A stretch of DNA of 64,000 bases, taken from the NCBI GenBank assembly GCA_009782405.1, contig WRJC01000013.1, forward strand, positions 15,282 to 79,281, in the 5' to 3' direction. The notes under the pieces are model-generated. The model searched no databases. It was not told the DNA's origin and saw only the letters and a program-made list of their open reading frames with translations. Of this stretch, positions 25,476-35,421 are shown one piece after another (the stretch's first letter is position 1; every line of letters starts with the position of its first letter). Source of the DNA: Oscillospiraceae bacterium. Lineage in GTDB: Bacteria > Bacillota_A > Clostridia > Oscillospirales > WRJC01. The position numbers and the translations under genes are program-made.

Positions 25476-28109
25476 ATGGCAAAAAAACATGTGTACTTGT
25501 TCACAGAGGGCAAGGGTTCGATGAAAGAGCTTTTGGGCGGCAAAGGCGCGAATTTGGCCGAAATGACAAATCTGGGCATGCCTGTCCCGCAGGGATTTAC
25601 GGTTTCCACCGAAGCCTGCACCCGCTATTATGATGACGGCGAAACGATAGCTCCGGAAATCGAGGAGGAAATCCAAAACTATATCAAAGAAATGGAAAAA
25701 ATCACCCAAAAGACCTTCGGGGACATCGACAACCCGCTGCTCGTTTCGGTCAGAAGCGGCGCGAGGGCCTCGATGCCCGGCATGATGGACACCATCCTCA
25801 ACCTCGGATTAAACGACGAAGTCGTCGTAGGCCTCGCAAAACTCACGAAAAACGAAAGATTTGCATATGACTCCTACAGAAGGTTCATACAGATGTTTTC
25901 CGACGTGGTCATGGAGGTTCCCAAAAGCTCGTTTGAGCATCTCATAGATGCCGCGAAAAGCAAAAAAGGCGTAAAATTCGACAGCGAATTGGATTCGAAC
26001 GACATGAAAGAACTGGTTTCGGCGTTCAAAAATCACTTCAAGGAAAATAAAGGTTTCGATTTCCCGACCGACCCGAAGTCGCAATTGATGGAAGCGATCA
26101 AAGCGGTTTTCAAATCGTGGAACAACCCCAGGGCGAACGTGTACAGGCGGTTAAACGACATACCGTCATCATGGGGCACTGCGGTGAACGTGCAGGCGAT
26201 GGTTTTTGGCAACATGGGCGAAACTTCCGGGACCGGGGTGGCCTTCACCAGAAATCCCGCGACGGGCGAGAAGAAGCTCTACGGCGAATTTTTGATGAAT
26301 GCGCAGGGCGAGGACGTGGTGGCGGGCATCAGGACCCCGCAGACCATCGACCAGCTCAAGCAGGTGATGCCGGACGCCTATAACCAATTTACGGAAATCG
26401 CAGACAAACTCGAAGATCACTACAGCGATATGCAGGACATGGAATTTACGATAGAAAACAAAAAGCTGTATATGCTCCAGACAAGAAACGGCAAACGGAC
26501 TGCCGCCGCCGCCCTCAAAATCGCGGTCGATTTGGTCGATGAGGGCGTGCTGGCGCCGAAAGAGGCGATAATGAAAGTCGAGCCGAAACAGCTCGATGCG
26601 CTGCTGCACCCGCAATTCGACCCGAGCGCCCTGAAATCCGCCGCCGTAGCCGGAAAAGGGCTCAACGCTTCTCCCGGGGCGGCTTGCGGCAAAGTTTACT
26701 TCAATGCGGCGGATGCCTGCATGGCGGTGAACGACCGCGGCGAAAAAGCGATTTTGGTGCGCCTCGAAACTTCCCCGGAAGACATAGAGGGAATGCAAGC
26801 GGCTGAGGGCATTCTCACGGTCCGCGGCGGCAATACCAGCCACGCCGCAGTTGTGGCGAGGGGAATGGGCACTTGCTGCGTTTGCGGCTGCGGCGACATC
26901 GAAATCCACGAAGAAGGCAAATACTTCATGTTGCACGGCGAAAAAGTCAGCGAAGGCGACTATATATCCCTCGATGGTTCGACGGGCAATATATATATCG
27001 GAAAACTACCGACCGTCGAATCCGGAATTTCGGGCAATTTTGAAAGGTTCATGGCCTGGGCCGACGAATACAGGACGCTAAAGATCAGGACGAATGCGGA
27101 CACCCCTTTTGATGCGGCCAAGGCGATCGAATTCGGCGCGGAGGGCATAGGGCTCACCAGGACCGAGCATATGTTCTTCGAACCCGACAGGATACCCGCA
27201 ATCAGAGAAATGATAGTGGCAAAATCGCTCGGACAGAGAAAAATCGCCCTTGACAAGCTGTTGCCTATGCAAAGGGGAGATTTTGAGGGGATATTTGCGG
27301 CCATGGGCGACCGCCCGGTCACAATCAGGCTGCTCGACCCGCCGCTCCACGAATTTTTGCCGAACAAGGACGAAAACGTGGAACCTCTCGCCAAAGAGAT
27401 GAAGATGGGCGTCGCCGAACTTCAAGCTGTCATCGAGTCCCTGCACGAAATCAACCCGATGATGGGGCACCGGGGTTGCCGCTTGGCGGTATCTTACCCC
27501 GAAATCGCCGAAATGCAAACGCGCGCGATCATCGAGGCTGCGATAAACGTCAAAAAATTCACGGGCGTCGAAATCATGATACCGCTCATATGCGACTTGG
27601 CCGAACTCAAATTCGTCAAAAAAATCATAGTCGAGACAGCCGACAAAATCATTAAAGATTCCGGCGCGGCGCTCAAATACCAAGTGGGCACGATGATAGA
27701 AATACCAAGGGCAGCATTGACAGCCGACGAAATCGCCACCGAGGCCGAATTCTTCTCGTTTGGAACAAACGACCTGACGCAGATGACTTACGGCTTGAGC
27801 CGCGACGATTCGGGCAAAATACTCGACGATTATTTCAAGGCGAAAATATTTGAATCCGACCCCACCACGAAACTCGATTATTCGGGCGTGGGCAAACTGA
27901 TAAAGATAGCGGTGGAACTCGGCAAAAAGACGAGGCCGGATATCAAGCTGGGCATATGCGGCGAGCACGGCGGCGAACCGTCGTCGATAACCTTCTGCCA
28001 CAACGCCGGCTTGGCCTACGTTTCGTGTTCGCCGTACAGGGTGCCGATAGCAAAACTCGCGGCGGCGCAGGCGGCTGTCAATAGCAGCAGTATGGGGGAC
28101 AAAAAGTAA
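25476..28109 (+). CDS. ppdK: Pyruvate, phosphate dikinase
   Basis: This 877-residue enzyme interconverts PEP, AMP and PPi with pyruvate, ATP and phosphate. The length and all parts are typical: ATP-grasp N-terminus (GGKGANLAEMTNLGMPVPQGF; SVRSGARASMPGMMDTILNLG), the central swivelling domain with the catalytic His in GGNTSHAAVVARGMG, and the PEP-binding barrel (GLTRTEHMFFE; GHRGCRLAVSYPEI; SFGTNDLTQMTYGLSRDD; GICGEHGG). In anaerobes it often serves PPi-dependent glycolysis. It has its own promoter and a following hairpin, so it is monocistronic. Confidence 0.98.
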   Translation: MAKKHVYLFTEGKGSMKELLGGKGANLAEMTNLGMPVPQGFTVSTEACTRYYDDGETIAPEIEEEIQNYIKEMEKITQKTFGDIDNPLLVSVRSGARASMPGMMDTILNLGLNDEVVVGLAKLTKNERFAYDSYRRFIQMFSDVVMEVPKSSFEHLIDAAKSKKGVKFDSELDSNDMKELVSAFKNHFKENKGFDFPTDPKSQLMEAIKAVFKSWNNPRANVYRRLNDIPSSWGTAVNVQAMVFGNMGETSGTGVAFTRNPATGEKKLYGEFLMNAQGEDVVAGIRTPQTIDQLKQVMPDAYNQFTEIADKLEDHYSDMQDMEFTIENKKLYMLQTRNGKRTAAAALKIAVDLVDEGVLAPKEAIMKVEPKQLDALLHPQFDPSALKSAAVAGKGLNASPGAACGKVYFNAADACMAVNDRGEKAILVRLETSPEDIEGMQAAEGILTVRGGNTSHAAVVARGMGTCCVCGCGDIEIHEEGKYFMLHGEKVSEGDYISLDGSTGNIYIGKLPTVESGISGNFERFMAWADEYRTLKIRTNADTPFDAAKAIEFGAEGIGLTRTEHMFFEPDRIPAIREMIVAKSLGQRKIALDKLLPMQRGDFEGIFAAMGDRPVTIRLLDPPLHEFLPNKDENVEPLAKEMKMGVAELQAVIESLHEINPMMGHRGCRLAVSYPEIAEMQTRAIIEAAINVKKFTGVEIMIPLICDLAELKFVKKIIVETADKIIKDSGAALKYQVGTMIEIPRAALTADEIATEAEFFSFGTNDLTQMTYGLSRDDSGKILDDYFKAKIFESDPTTKLDYSGVGKLIKIAVELGKKTRPDIKLGICGEHGGEPSSITFCHNAGLAYVSCSPYRVPIAKLAAAQAAVNSSSMGDKK

Positions 28110-28152
28110 ATCATCGGGAAATCCTGATTTTATGCGGCAAATGCTATGTACG

Positions 28153-28178
28153 GGAGGGGACGGTTCGCCGTCCCTTCC
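28153..28178 (+). terminator. Hairpin after ppdK
   Basis: GGAGGGGACGG and CCGTCCCTTCC form an 11-base stem with one G-T pair and a TTCG tetraloop. The sequence after it is only mildly T-rich (GTCTCATTTT), so termination is likely but not textbook. The ABC exporter genes end just beyond on the other strand. Confidence 0.7.
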
Positions 28179-28208
28179 GTCTCATTTTAACCGCCGGGTA
28201 AAAATCAA

Positions 28209-30140
28209 TCACATAGCCGTCCTTGCCTGTTGATTCTGATAAAGCGCATAATATGCGCCACCTGTTGACATAAGTTCGTCGTGGCTTCCGCTTTCGGCTA
28301 TCATTCCGCCCTCTATTACAAGTATATTATCTGCGTTGCGTATCGTCGAAAGTCTGTGCGCTATTATGAAACACGTCCTGTTTTTCATAAGTTTTTGCAT
28401 CGCGTTTTGTATATGCATTTCGGTTCGCGTGTCTACGCTTGACGTCGCTTCGTCGAGAATCAATATTTTTGGATCTGCCAAAACAGCGCGGGCTATAGAT
28501 ATGAGCTGACGCTGCCCTTGACTTAAATTGCCGCCCGATTCCGAAAGCCCCGTATCGTAACCATCGCGCAGGCGCGAGATAAAACCGTCCGCATTTGCGG
28601 TTATCGCCGCTTGTTTTATTTCGTCGTCCGAAGCGTCGAGCCTGCCGTATCTGATATTGTCGCGTATTGTGCCGGTAAATAAAACGGTGTCTTGCAGCAC
28701 GATGCCGATTGAACGTCTTAAATCGTCTTTTTTAATGTCGCATATGTTCGTTCCGTCGAGGAATATCTTTCCGCCGTCTATATCGTAAAATCGGGTAAGC
28801 AAATTTACGACAGTTGTTTTGCCCGCGCCTGTCGGTCCGACAAGGGCGATTTTTTGCCCTGCTTTTACGTCAATGGAAAAATTTTTCAGAACAGGCTTGT
28901 CATGCACATATCCGAAGTTCACATTTTTGAATTCCACATCGCCTCTGACCGACGCGCCGGGGGTATTGCGCCCTGTATTGAGCGCGATTCGTCCGCCGTC
29001 ATTTTCAGGCGGCTGGTCCATAACATCGAAAACGCGCTCCGCTCCTGCGATTGCCGATTGTATCATGTTAAACTGATTGGCAAGCTCGTTTATCGGGCGG
29101 GAGAACTGCCGCGACAGGTTCACAAATAATTGTATTGTGCCTATCGAAATGCTTCCGCATAAAATCGTCAGCCAAAAACTGCCGGCTATCTGTTCTTGGT
29201 ATATCATAAGCAAACCGCCTGATATTGCTACGCATACAAATGATAAATGGCTCAATACATTCATAAGCGGGCCAATCACGCCTGAAAATATTTGCGCCAA
29301 TATGCTCTCGCGCCTTAACTGCTTATTTATATCATCGAATTTTTCTGTAGATTGTTCCTGCCTGTTGAACGCTATCACTTCTTTTTGCCCTGTAACCATT
29401 TCCTCTATATGCCCGTTCAACTCGCCGAGCCGCGTCTGCTGATTCTTGAAATAAATACGGGTTTTTGCCGTTATTTTTTTCGTGACAAATATGCCGGCAG
29501 GAACAATGGCAAGGCTTATGAGCGTCATCAGGCGGCTGTAATACAGCATCAATGCGAGAGAGCCGATTATAATTATCACGCCTGAAAAGAGTGATGAAAT
29601 GCTCTGCGACACGCACATTGACACATTATCGACGTCGTTGGTCAAACGGCTCATAAGCTCGCCGTGAGTATGCGTATCAAAATATTTGACCTGTAACTCC
29701 TGCATTTTATTTATCATGTCGTTTCTCATAATTTTTACTGTTTTCTGCGAAACAGACGCCGAAAGCAGTCCCTGTACAAGATTTATCCCTGATGTGAAGG
29801 CGAACAGTATGCCAATATAAATCAAATTAAGGCTGAGTTTGGCGAAATCAACGCTGAATCCCTCGGTTATGGTGATAGTGTTTATCGCTTCTTTTTGTAG
29901 TATGGGCGATATGAGAGAGAGAATCGAGGTTGATACTACCATTGAGACAAGTCCGAAAAGCGCGAATTTTTGCGTTCCCAAATACGCGAATATGCGTTTT
30001 GTCGTTTTCCACATATTTTTGGGTTTTTCGATGGGTTTTCCCATCATGCCGCCCGGCCCGCCGCCGAATGGTCTGGGTTGATTTTGCGCTTGCTGGTTAG
30101 GAGCGTTTTTTTCATTTCTGCTACTATTATTTTTATCCAT
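28209..30140 (-). CDS. ABC exporter half, consensus ATPase site
   Basis: A 643-residue membrane-fused ABC protein: Gln/Pro/Gly-rich N-terminal tail (1-40), six membrane segments (about 55-350), and an ATPase domain with Walker A GPTGAGKT, Q-loop VLQDTVLF, signature LSQGQ, Walker B ILILDEATSS with the catalytic Glu, and H-loop IAHRLS. With the partner gene at 30133 (8-base overlap) it forms a heterodimeric exporter of the BmrCD or TM287/288 type. Known members move drugs or peptides; the substrate here is unknown. No regulator gene is adjacent. Confidence 0.92.
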   Translation of the reverse strand: MDKNNSSRNEKNAPNQQAQNQPRPFGGGPGGMMGKPIEKPKNMWKTTKRIFAYLGTQKFALFGLVSMVVSTSILSLISPILQKEAINTITITEGFSVDFAKLSLNLIYIGILFAFTSGINLVQGLLSASVSQKTVKIMRNDMINKMQELQVKYFDTHTHGELMSRLTNDVDNVSMCVSQSISSLFSGVIIIIGSLALMLYYSRLMTLISLAIVPAGIFVTKKITAKTRIYFKNQQTRLGELNGHIEEMVTGQKEVIAFNRQEQSTEKFDDINKQLRRESILAQIFSGVIGPLMNVLSHLSFVCVAISGGLLMIYQEQIAGSFWLTILCGSISIGTIQLFVNLSRQFSRPINELANQFNMIQSAIAGAERVFDVMDQPPENDGGRIALNTGRNTPGASVRGDVEFKNVNFGYVHDKPVLKNFSIDVKAGQKIALVGPTGAGKTTVVNLLTRFYDIDGGKIFLDGTNICDIKKDDLRRSIGIVLQDTVLFTGTIRDNIRYGRLDASDDEIKQAAITANADGFISRLRDGYDTGLSESGGNLSQGQRQLISIARAVLADPKILILDEATSSVDTRTEMHIQNAMQKLMKNRTCFIIAHRLSTIRNADNILVIEGGMIAESGSHDELMSTGGAYYALYQNQQARTAM

Positions 30141-31866
30141 CTGCCAAAGCCCCCTGTCCCATTTGCGACTCGTAAATATCGCGGTATATTTCGCTGTTCT
30201 TCAAAAGTTCGTCATGCGTTCCGGCGGCCTCGATTCCACCGTCATCTATAACATATATCTTGTCGGCATCCATGACCGAAACAATGCGCTGTGCTATTGT
30301 TATCCGCGTCCTGCTTGAGTAATCAGAATTTATCGCCTTGTTCAGCCTGCTCTCCGTCCCCAAATCCAATGCCGACATACTGTCGTCCATGATGAGGATT
30401 TTCGGTTGTTTCAGCAGCGCGCGGGCAATACAGGCGCGCTGCTTCTGGCCGCCGGAGAGCGTAAGCCCCCGTTGTCCGAGCATAGAGCCATATTTGTCGG
30501 GCATTTCCGAAATATATTCGTCTGCCTGCGCCGCAGATGCCGCTTGGACAACCGCTTCATCGCTTGCGTCGGGATTGCCCCATTTGATATTTTCCTTTAT
30601 CGAACCGCTGAACAGCACTGATTCTTGCAATACAAACCCAATTTGCGAGCGTAGCGCGGACAGATTATAATCGCGAACGTCAATTCCGTCAATCTTGATA
30701 TTGCCGTCGGTTGCGTCATAAAAGCGCGGGATAAGACCAACAAGCGAACTTTTGCCCGCGCCTGTCGAGCCTAAGAACCCTACATGTTCTCCCGCATTTA
30801 TTTTCAGCGATATGTTTTTAAGCACGGCTTCGCCCGAACTTCCCGCATATGCGAACGATACATTTTCAAACACTATATCGCCGCGCTTCACTTCGTCTGT
30901 TATGGCTCCGTCAGTTATTGCGGGCTGAGTTTCCAAAACCTCGCGCACCCTGTCCGCCGACGCTTTGGCGCGGGGGATTGATGTGAACACCATGCTCATC
31001 ATCATAAAGTTCATGAGTATCTGCGTCATGTAACTCAGAGCAGCCATAACATCGCCCACGCGCATTTCCGCCGCTTGCACTTGATATCCGCCTATGTATA
31101 TTACAGCGATAACAGCAGCATTCATGACAATCATCATCACGGGATTGACGACAGCCATTATATTCATGGCATAAAGGGAGGTTTTTGTCAAATCCTCGTT
31201 CGCTTCGCCAAAACGCTCTTTTTCGCGGTTTCCCCGTACAAACGCCTTGATTACGCGGACACCGGCAAGGTTTTCCTGCAATATGGCGTTCATTTTGTCG
31301 AGTTTTTTTTGCATGGCAAGATATAGCGGCGTTGTTTTGATAAAGACAAAAGCCACCAACGCGAGTATGACGGGTATGCAGATAATCAAAACAATCCCGT
31401 ATCTTACGCTTATCGAAAGCGCCATGAATACGCCGCCTATACACAGGAGCGGCGCGCGGACAAACATTCTGAGAGCCATGCCGACTAAATTTTGCAACTG
31501 CGTAACGTCGTTAGTCAGCCGTGTCACAAGCGAACCCGTCGAAAATTTATCAATTTCGTTGAATGAAAAGCTGCCGGTTTTCCGGAATAAATCGCTTCGC
31601 AAATCCGCGCCGTAATTCTGTGAGGCGAGCATTGCGAACACTGTGCAGCCGAAACCGCCTACCATGCCGATAATTGCCGCTCCAAGCATTTTCAGGCAAG
31701 TATAAATTATGATATTCATGTTTCCATCAAGTATGCCTTCGTTTACAACGGTCGCCATTAACGCCGGTTGTTGCAAGTCCATAAAAACCTCAAGAACCAT
31801 CATCAATGGGGCTAATATCACATATGCGATATATGGTTTCAAATATTTCATCAGTTTTATTTTCAT
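30133..31866 (-). CDS. ABC exporter half, degenerate ATPase site
   Basis: 577 residues: six membrane segments in the first 310, then an ATPase domain with Walker A GSTGAGKSS, Q-loop VLQESVLF and signature LSGGQKQR. Its Walker B reads ILIMDDSMSALD, with Asp where the catalytic Glu would be, and its H-loop region reads IAQRIVS, with Gln in place of His. This marks the degenerate member of a heterodimer, as in TM287 and BmrC, while the partner at 28209 is complete. It starts 41 bases after the oxidoreductase gene; no clear promoter was found between them, so read-through from the glycan block is possible. Confidence 0.92.
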   Translation of the reverse strand: MKIKLMKYLKPYIAYVILAPLMMVLEVFMDLQQPALMATVVNEGILDGNMNIIIYTCLKMLGAAIIGMVGGFGCTVFAMLASQNYGADLRSDLFRKTGSFSFNEIDKFSTGSLVTRLTNDVTQLQNLVGMALRMFVRAPLLCIGGVFMALSISVRYGIVLIICIPVILALVAFVFIKTTPLYLAMQKKLDKMNAILQENLAGVRVIKAFVRGNREKERFGEANEDLTKTSLYAMNIMAVVNPVMMIVMNAAVIAVIYIGGYQVQAAEMRVGDVMAALSYMTQILMNFMMMSMVFTSIPRAKASADRVREVLETQPAITDGAITDEVKRGDIVFENVSFAYAGSSGEAVLKNISLKINAGEHVGFLGSTGAGKSSLVGLIPRFYDATDGNIKIDGIDVRDYNLSALRSQIGFVLQESVLFSGSIKENIKWGNPDASDEAVVQAASAAQADEYISEMPDKYGSMLGQRGLTLSGGQKQRACIARALLKQPKILIMDDSMSALDLGTESRLNKAINSDYSSRTRITIAQRIVSVMDADKIYVIDDGGIEAAGTHDELLKNSEIYRDIYESQMGQGALADG

Positions 31867-31907
31867 AATGTTTTTGGCATTTTATTTGGCTTGTGTTTTT
31901 TTATCTT

Positions 31908-33146
31908 TTACGTTTTTCCCCTGACGCGGCAGGGATAACCGCATTGGGGACAGCACAGGCAAATCTTTTTTTCGTCGAATTTGCCTGCGAGAATGTCCCT
32001 TGCGGCATCCGGATACGCAAAGCTCAACCGCCCGTAGCCCGCCATGTCCGAAATCCCTTCGGCAATAGATCCGGCGGCGGCAAAAGGCGAAAATTTTTGC
32101 AGATAGCTGTACATGGAGGAGACGATGCACATATCCTTGTTTGCCTGTTTGATTTTGCCCGCCAGCGACTGCATTCTGGCGATGGTCTCCAAGGGGTGCG
32201 TCGGCGCATTGTCTTTGGGGGCGATGATATGGAATTGGCAGGAAGTCCCCATGGTCAGATTCAATAATTTCATGCCGCCTTTCCGCAAAATTTCGACTAA
32301 GCGGAGCGGTTCGGCTAAATCGGGGCTTCCGTCTTTTGACGCGCCGAATCCGTAGGGGTGCGGGCAGCCGTCGTATACATTCAAGCGGGCGGTGATTTCA
32401 TATCCGCTTTTTGTGTTCGCGCGGGCGCTGTCTATGCAGTTCAAAAAAAGGCGCGCGCGGTTTTCGAAACAGCCCCCGTACGGCCCGGGGCGGTCATACG
32501 CGCTCAATAATTCCAGGGTGAGATAGCCGTGGCAGCATTTGACTTCGGCTGCGTCGAATCCCGCTTCTTGGGCCAAGGCGGCGGATTTTCCCATGGCTTC
32601 CTCACAGCGTTTCAACCCCTCATCGGTTATAATCGCCCCGTCGCCCGGCTTTGATTGTTGTTCGATGTACGGGTTATGATGGGCGATGACGGGTTCGGGC
32701 GCCCCTTTTGGCCGCGAATAACGCCCGGTATGGGTGAACTGTATCACGATGAATGTGTCGCGCTTGTTTTCCCTGAAACATTCGGCCCGCATATCGTCGA
32801 CAAGTTTTTTGAAAAGCGGCAAATTGCCTTCGTGCAAATAGAGCTGCCGGGGATTTGAGCGACCTTCCGGCAAAACCGGCACCGCTTCGACCCAGATGAT
32901 TCCGGGCCCGCCTTTGGCGAAATTTTTGTAGCGTTTTGTTGTCTGTTCGCCCGGGCTGCCGTCAGGCCCGCTGTCGCCCCCTTCCATGGGCTGGTATACG
33001 ATGCGGTTATTTATCGTCTTTTTTCCGAGCGCGATAGGTTTTGCCAGCACGGACAAATCTTCGGAAAAGGGAATATACAGGCTCAGATCCGAAAGCTCCT
33101 GTTTTAACTCCTGAAGTGTCCCATAGCGCCATTTGCCATAATTCAT
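31908..33146 (-). CDS. Old Yellow Enzyme-type NADH:flavin oxidoreductase with Cys-rich tail
   Basis: 412 residues from ATG 33146 (GGGAGG, 8 bases upstream); an earlier in-frame ATG has no ribosome site. The FMN barrel is clear: KTINNRIVYQPMEGGD, VIQFTHTGRYSRP, FDAAEVKCCHGYLTLELLS and SAYDRPGPYGG. The C-terminus ends CLCCPQCGYPC, which resembles the Fe-S ligand region of 2,4-dienoyl-CoA reductase-like members but without their long FAD/NAD domains. It would reduce an enone or similar compound. As last gene of the block of glycan genes it might act on a sugar-derived intermediate or an aromatic decoration. Confidence 0.85.
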   Translation of the reverse strand: MNYGKWRYGTLQELKQELSDLSLYIPFSEDLSVLAKPIALGKKTINNRIVYQPMEGGDSGPDGSPGEQTTKRYKNFAKGGPGIIWVEAVPVLPEGRSNPRQLYLHEGNLPLFKKLVDDMRAECFRENKRDTFIVIQFTHTGRYSRPKGAPEPVIAHHNPYIEQQSKPGDGAIITDEGLKRCEEAMGKSAALAQEAGFDAAEVKCCHGYLTLELLSAYDRPGPYGGCFENRARLFLNCIDSARANTKSGYEITARLNVYDGCPHPYGFGASKDGSPDLAEPLRLVEILRKGGMKLLNLTMGTSCQFHIIAPKDNAPTHPLETIARMQSLAGKIKQANKDMCIVSSMYSYLQKFSPFAAAGSIAEGISDMAGYGRLSFAYPDAARDILAGKFDEKKICLCCPQCGYPCRVRGKT

Positions 33147-33165
33147 TTGTTTTTCCTCCCGCAAA

Positions 33166-34632
33166 TTATTTGTCCAAAGCCAGGAACGCTTCCACCATCT
33201 GGTCGCGCTTGGAATTGTACTGTGGGTTCATTTTTTCGTTCAGGGAAGCCAAAGTGTTTTTTTTGCTTTTGAACATAGTGTCAAGCGAACCGTCGCGGAA
33301 ATCGGACATCCATATGGTATCGATCCAATCGACCACTTTGTTGGCGGAGATCAAGTCGATGATTTCCGCCGATTCTTCATCTCTGGCCAGCTTTGTTTTC
33401 AAAACCGATTCATAGTATGCGGGAAGGCAGCTCGCATACGAATCGCTCGCCATCCCCTCGAGAATCACGCTTGTTGTTGCTATGTCTTCTTTGGCGGCGC
33501 CTGCGGGCGTGAAGTACAGCGCGCTGCCGGCTTCGCGGGCATAATAGGCATCCTGCGAGTCGTTCCATTTTGGGTAGGGCAGTATGCCGAAATCCGTTTC
33601 CATGCCCCTGAGATATTTCAGCCGGTGCAGGCTGCTGTCATTGAACAGCACGTTCCCCGATGTGAACAAGTCAAATTCGAGCATATTGTAATATGTTTCC
33701 TGCCCCCACGTTATTTCAAACACCTTGTCTATCACGTTGATGAAGCGCTCCGTGCCCATCATGTTCTGCGGTATATCGTCGCCGTCGTTTTCAGAGCCTT
33801 TCACCCCCGCCCCGACCCAGAAGCCCGGCATCACGTCGCTTGACCTGGCGACATATCCCCATGCGTCGTTTTTCCCCATGCTGCCGTCGCCGTCCAAATC
33901 GCTCGTGGCGGTTTTGCACATTTTGGCAAATTCGTCCATCGTCCATTTTCCGTCTTTGACCAAGTTGAACGGATTTTCCAGCCCATAAACTTGGAGCAGA
34001 CGTTTGTTGGCCAACAATGCGTAGCACAAATCGTATGCGGTGAAATCGAAAGCCCCCACCGCGAAATATTTTTTGTTTGCGATCGTCAGCTGTTCGTTTA
34101 AGAAGTCGTCCCAATAAATTTTGCTCAAATCTATGTGTTCGAGGCTTGCTATGTCGTTGATCAGGCCTTCCGTGGCGAAAATGAAGGCCATTTGCATATG
34201 GGCGGTGTACAAATCAAATTCGGTTCCGTCCGCCAAAAGCTGGTTTTTTATCATGGCGTTTCCCGCGCCTTCGTATATCACGACATTTATCTCGATGTTG
34301 AACCTCTCCTCGAGGCGCCTGTTTCTGCGATATATCTCGTCTTGGTATATGTCGCCCGTCTCTTCGGAAAAATCCATGCGCCCGTCCAAAAAAACTTGAT
34401 TGGGGCTTGTCCAATTCAAAATTTTGAATTCGCGCCCGTCATAGTCAAATTCCCCGAGATCATCGAGCATGCTTCTGTCTTCGGCATTGCTTTCAGTTGC
34501 CGTTTGTTCGTCTTTTTGTTCGTCGCCTTTGTTTTCCGTGTTTGCCCCGGCTTCTTTGCAAGCGAAAAAAGACGGGAGGGCAATAGCCGCGACAAGCAAA
34601 AACAGCACGGTGTTTTTTGTAAAATATAGCAT
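33166..34632 (-). CDS. Extracellular solute-binding lipoprotein (paralogue 2)
   Basis: 488 residues from ATG 34632, which has GGAGG 5 bases upstream; an in-frame ATG at 34644 overlaps that ribosome site. Signal peptide with lipobox FFAC (Cys25), acidic linker to about 55, then FDYDGREFKILNW, YQDEIYRRNRRLEERF, EF-hand-like loop at 245-256 (DLDGDGSMGKND, then WGYV) and DFGILPYPKWN. It is an ABC sugar-binding protein by family. It sits between the sugar isomerase and the flavin oxidoreductase genes, and no permease genes accompany it. Confidence 0.87.
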   Translation of the reverse strand: MLYFTKNTVLFLLVAAIALPSFFACKEAGANTENKGDEQKDEQTATESNAEDRSMLDDLGEFDYDGREFKILNWTSPNQVFLDGRMDFSEETGDIYQDEIYRRNRRLEERFNIEINVVIYEGAGNAMIKNQLLADGTEFDLYTAHMQMAFIFATEGLINDIASLEHIDLSKIYWDDFLNEQLTIANKKYFAVGAFDFTAYDLCYALLANKRLLQVYGLENPFNLVKDGKWTMDEFAKMCKTATSDLDGDGSMGKNDAWGYVARSSDVMPGFWVGAGVKGSENDGDDIPQNMMGTERFINVIDKVFEITWGQETYYNMLEFDLFTSGNVLFNDSSLHRLKYLRGMETDFGILPYPKWNDSQDAYYAREAGSALYFTPAGAAKEDIATTSVILEGMASDSYASCLPAYYESVLKTKLARDEESAEIIDLISANKVVDWIDTIWMSDFRDGSLDTMFKSKKNTLASLNEKMNPQYNSKRDQMVEAFLALDK

Positions 34633-34644
34633 GGGCGCCTCCAT

Positions 34645-35394
34645 TTACCCTTTCATCAAATTTCTTATGTATTCGAAGTTTTCGGCCACGCTCTCCTTTG
34701 CCCCTATGGAAGTCGTATCCTGCTCTGCAATTATCCAAATATCCTTGTCCTTGACCGCTTCCCAAACCGCCCCGAAATCAACGATGCCGCGCCCGAGTTC
34801 CGTAATTTGGCCCTCAGCCGTGAATTCCTTGAAATGCAGGTTGGAAACGCGCGCACCGAGGCGATTTATGACTTCGATCGGATCGCCGCCGCCCCTTTTG
34901 ACCCAACCCACATCAGGCACGAACGAGAGATATTTCGGATCTGTGTTGTCGCATAAAGCGAAAAGGCCGCGATAGTCGTCTTTGATTTCCCAATCATGGT
35001 TGTGGTAACTCAAAACAAGCCTGTTTTCGCTTGCAAGCCTGCCTAATTTGTTTATGCCGTTTGCGGCGGCCATGTAGTCGGAAACGGGGCTCCCCGACAA
35101 AAATATGTTTTTGCATTCGAGTTCGTGGGCGAGTTCTATGACATTCGGCATATTTTCGAGCTGGGCCTTTACGGATTCTGCGTCGGCAAAATTCCCGCCC
35201 ACATGAATCGCCGCCTGTTCGAGGCCGTTTTCGCGCAGATATGCTTTGTATGTTTCCGTTTTGTTCATCGTTATGCGCAAAAATGCCGTTTCAACGCCGC
35301 TATAGCCCGACAGCGCCACTTCTTTCATTATTCCTTCCGTGTCGGTTCGGTGCCTTTCGTTACCGAAAGTTATCGTTTGGCAGCCTATTTTCAC
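34645..35394 (-). CDS. Sugar phosphate isomerase/epimerase (xylose isomerase-like barrel)
   Basis: 249 residues of the AP-endonuclease-2 type TIM barrel: KIGCQTITFGN at the start, GYSGVETAFL with the first metal-ligand Glu, LSYHNHDWEI (129-137), FVPDVGWVKRGG (158-169), NLHFKEF (185-191) and WIIAEQD (220-226). These acidic and His residues form the usual divalent-metal site. Members isomerise or epimerise sugars and also dehydrate keto-inositols. It is in the middle of the glycan block, so it probably processes a released monosaccharide; the substrate is open. Confidence 0.87.
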   Translation of the reverse strand: MKIGCQTITFGNERHRTDTEGIMKEVALSGYSGVETAFLRITMNKTETYKAYLRENGLEQAAIHVGGNFADAESVKAQLENMPNVIELAHELECKNIFLSGSPVSDYMAAANGINKLGRLASENRLVLSYHNHDWEIKDDYRGLFALCDNTDPKYLSFVPDVGWVKRGGGDPIEVINRLGARVSNLHFKEFTAEGQITELGRGIVDFGAVWEAVKDKDIWIIAEQDTTSIGAKESVAENFEYIRNLMKG

Positions 35395-35421
35395 AATACA
35401 TCATTCCTTTCGGCTTTTTGC

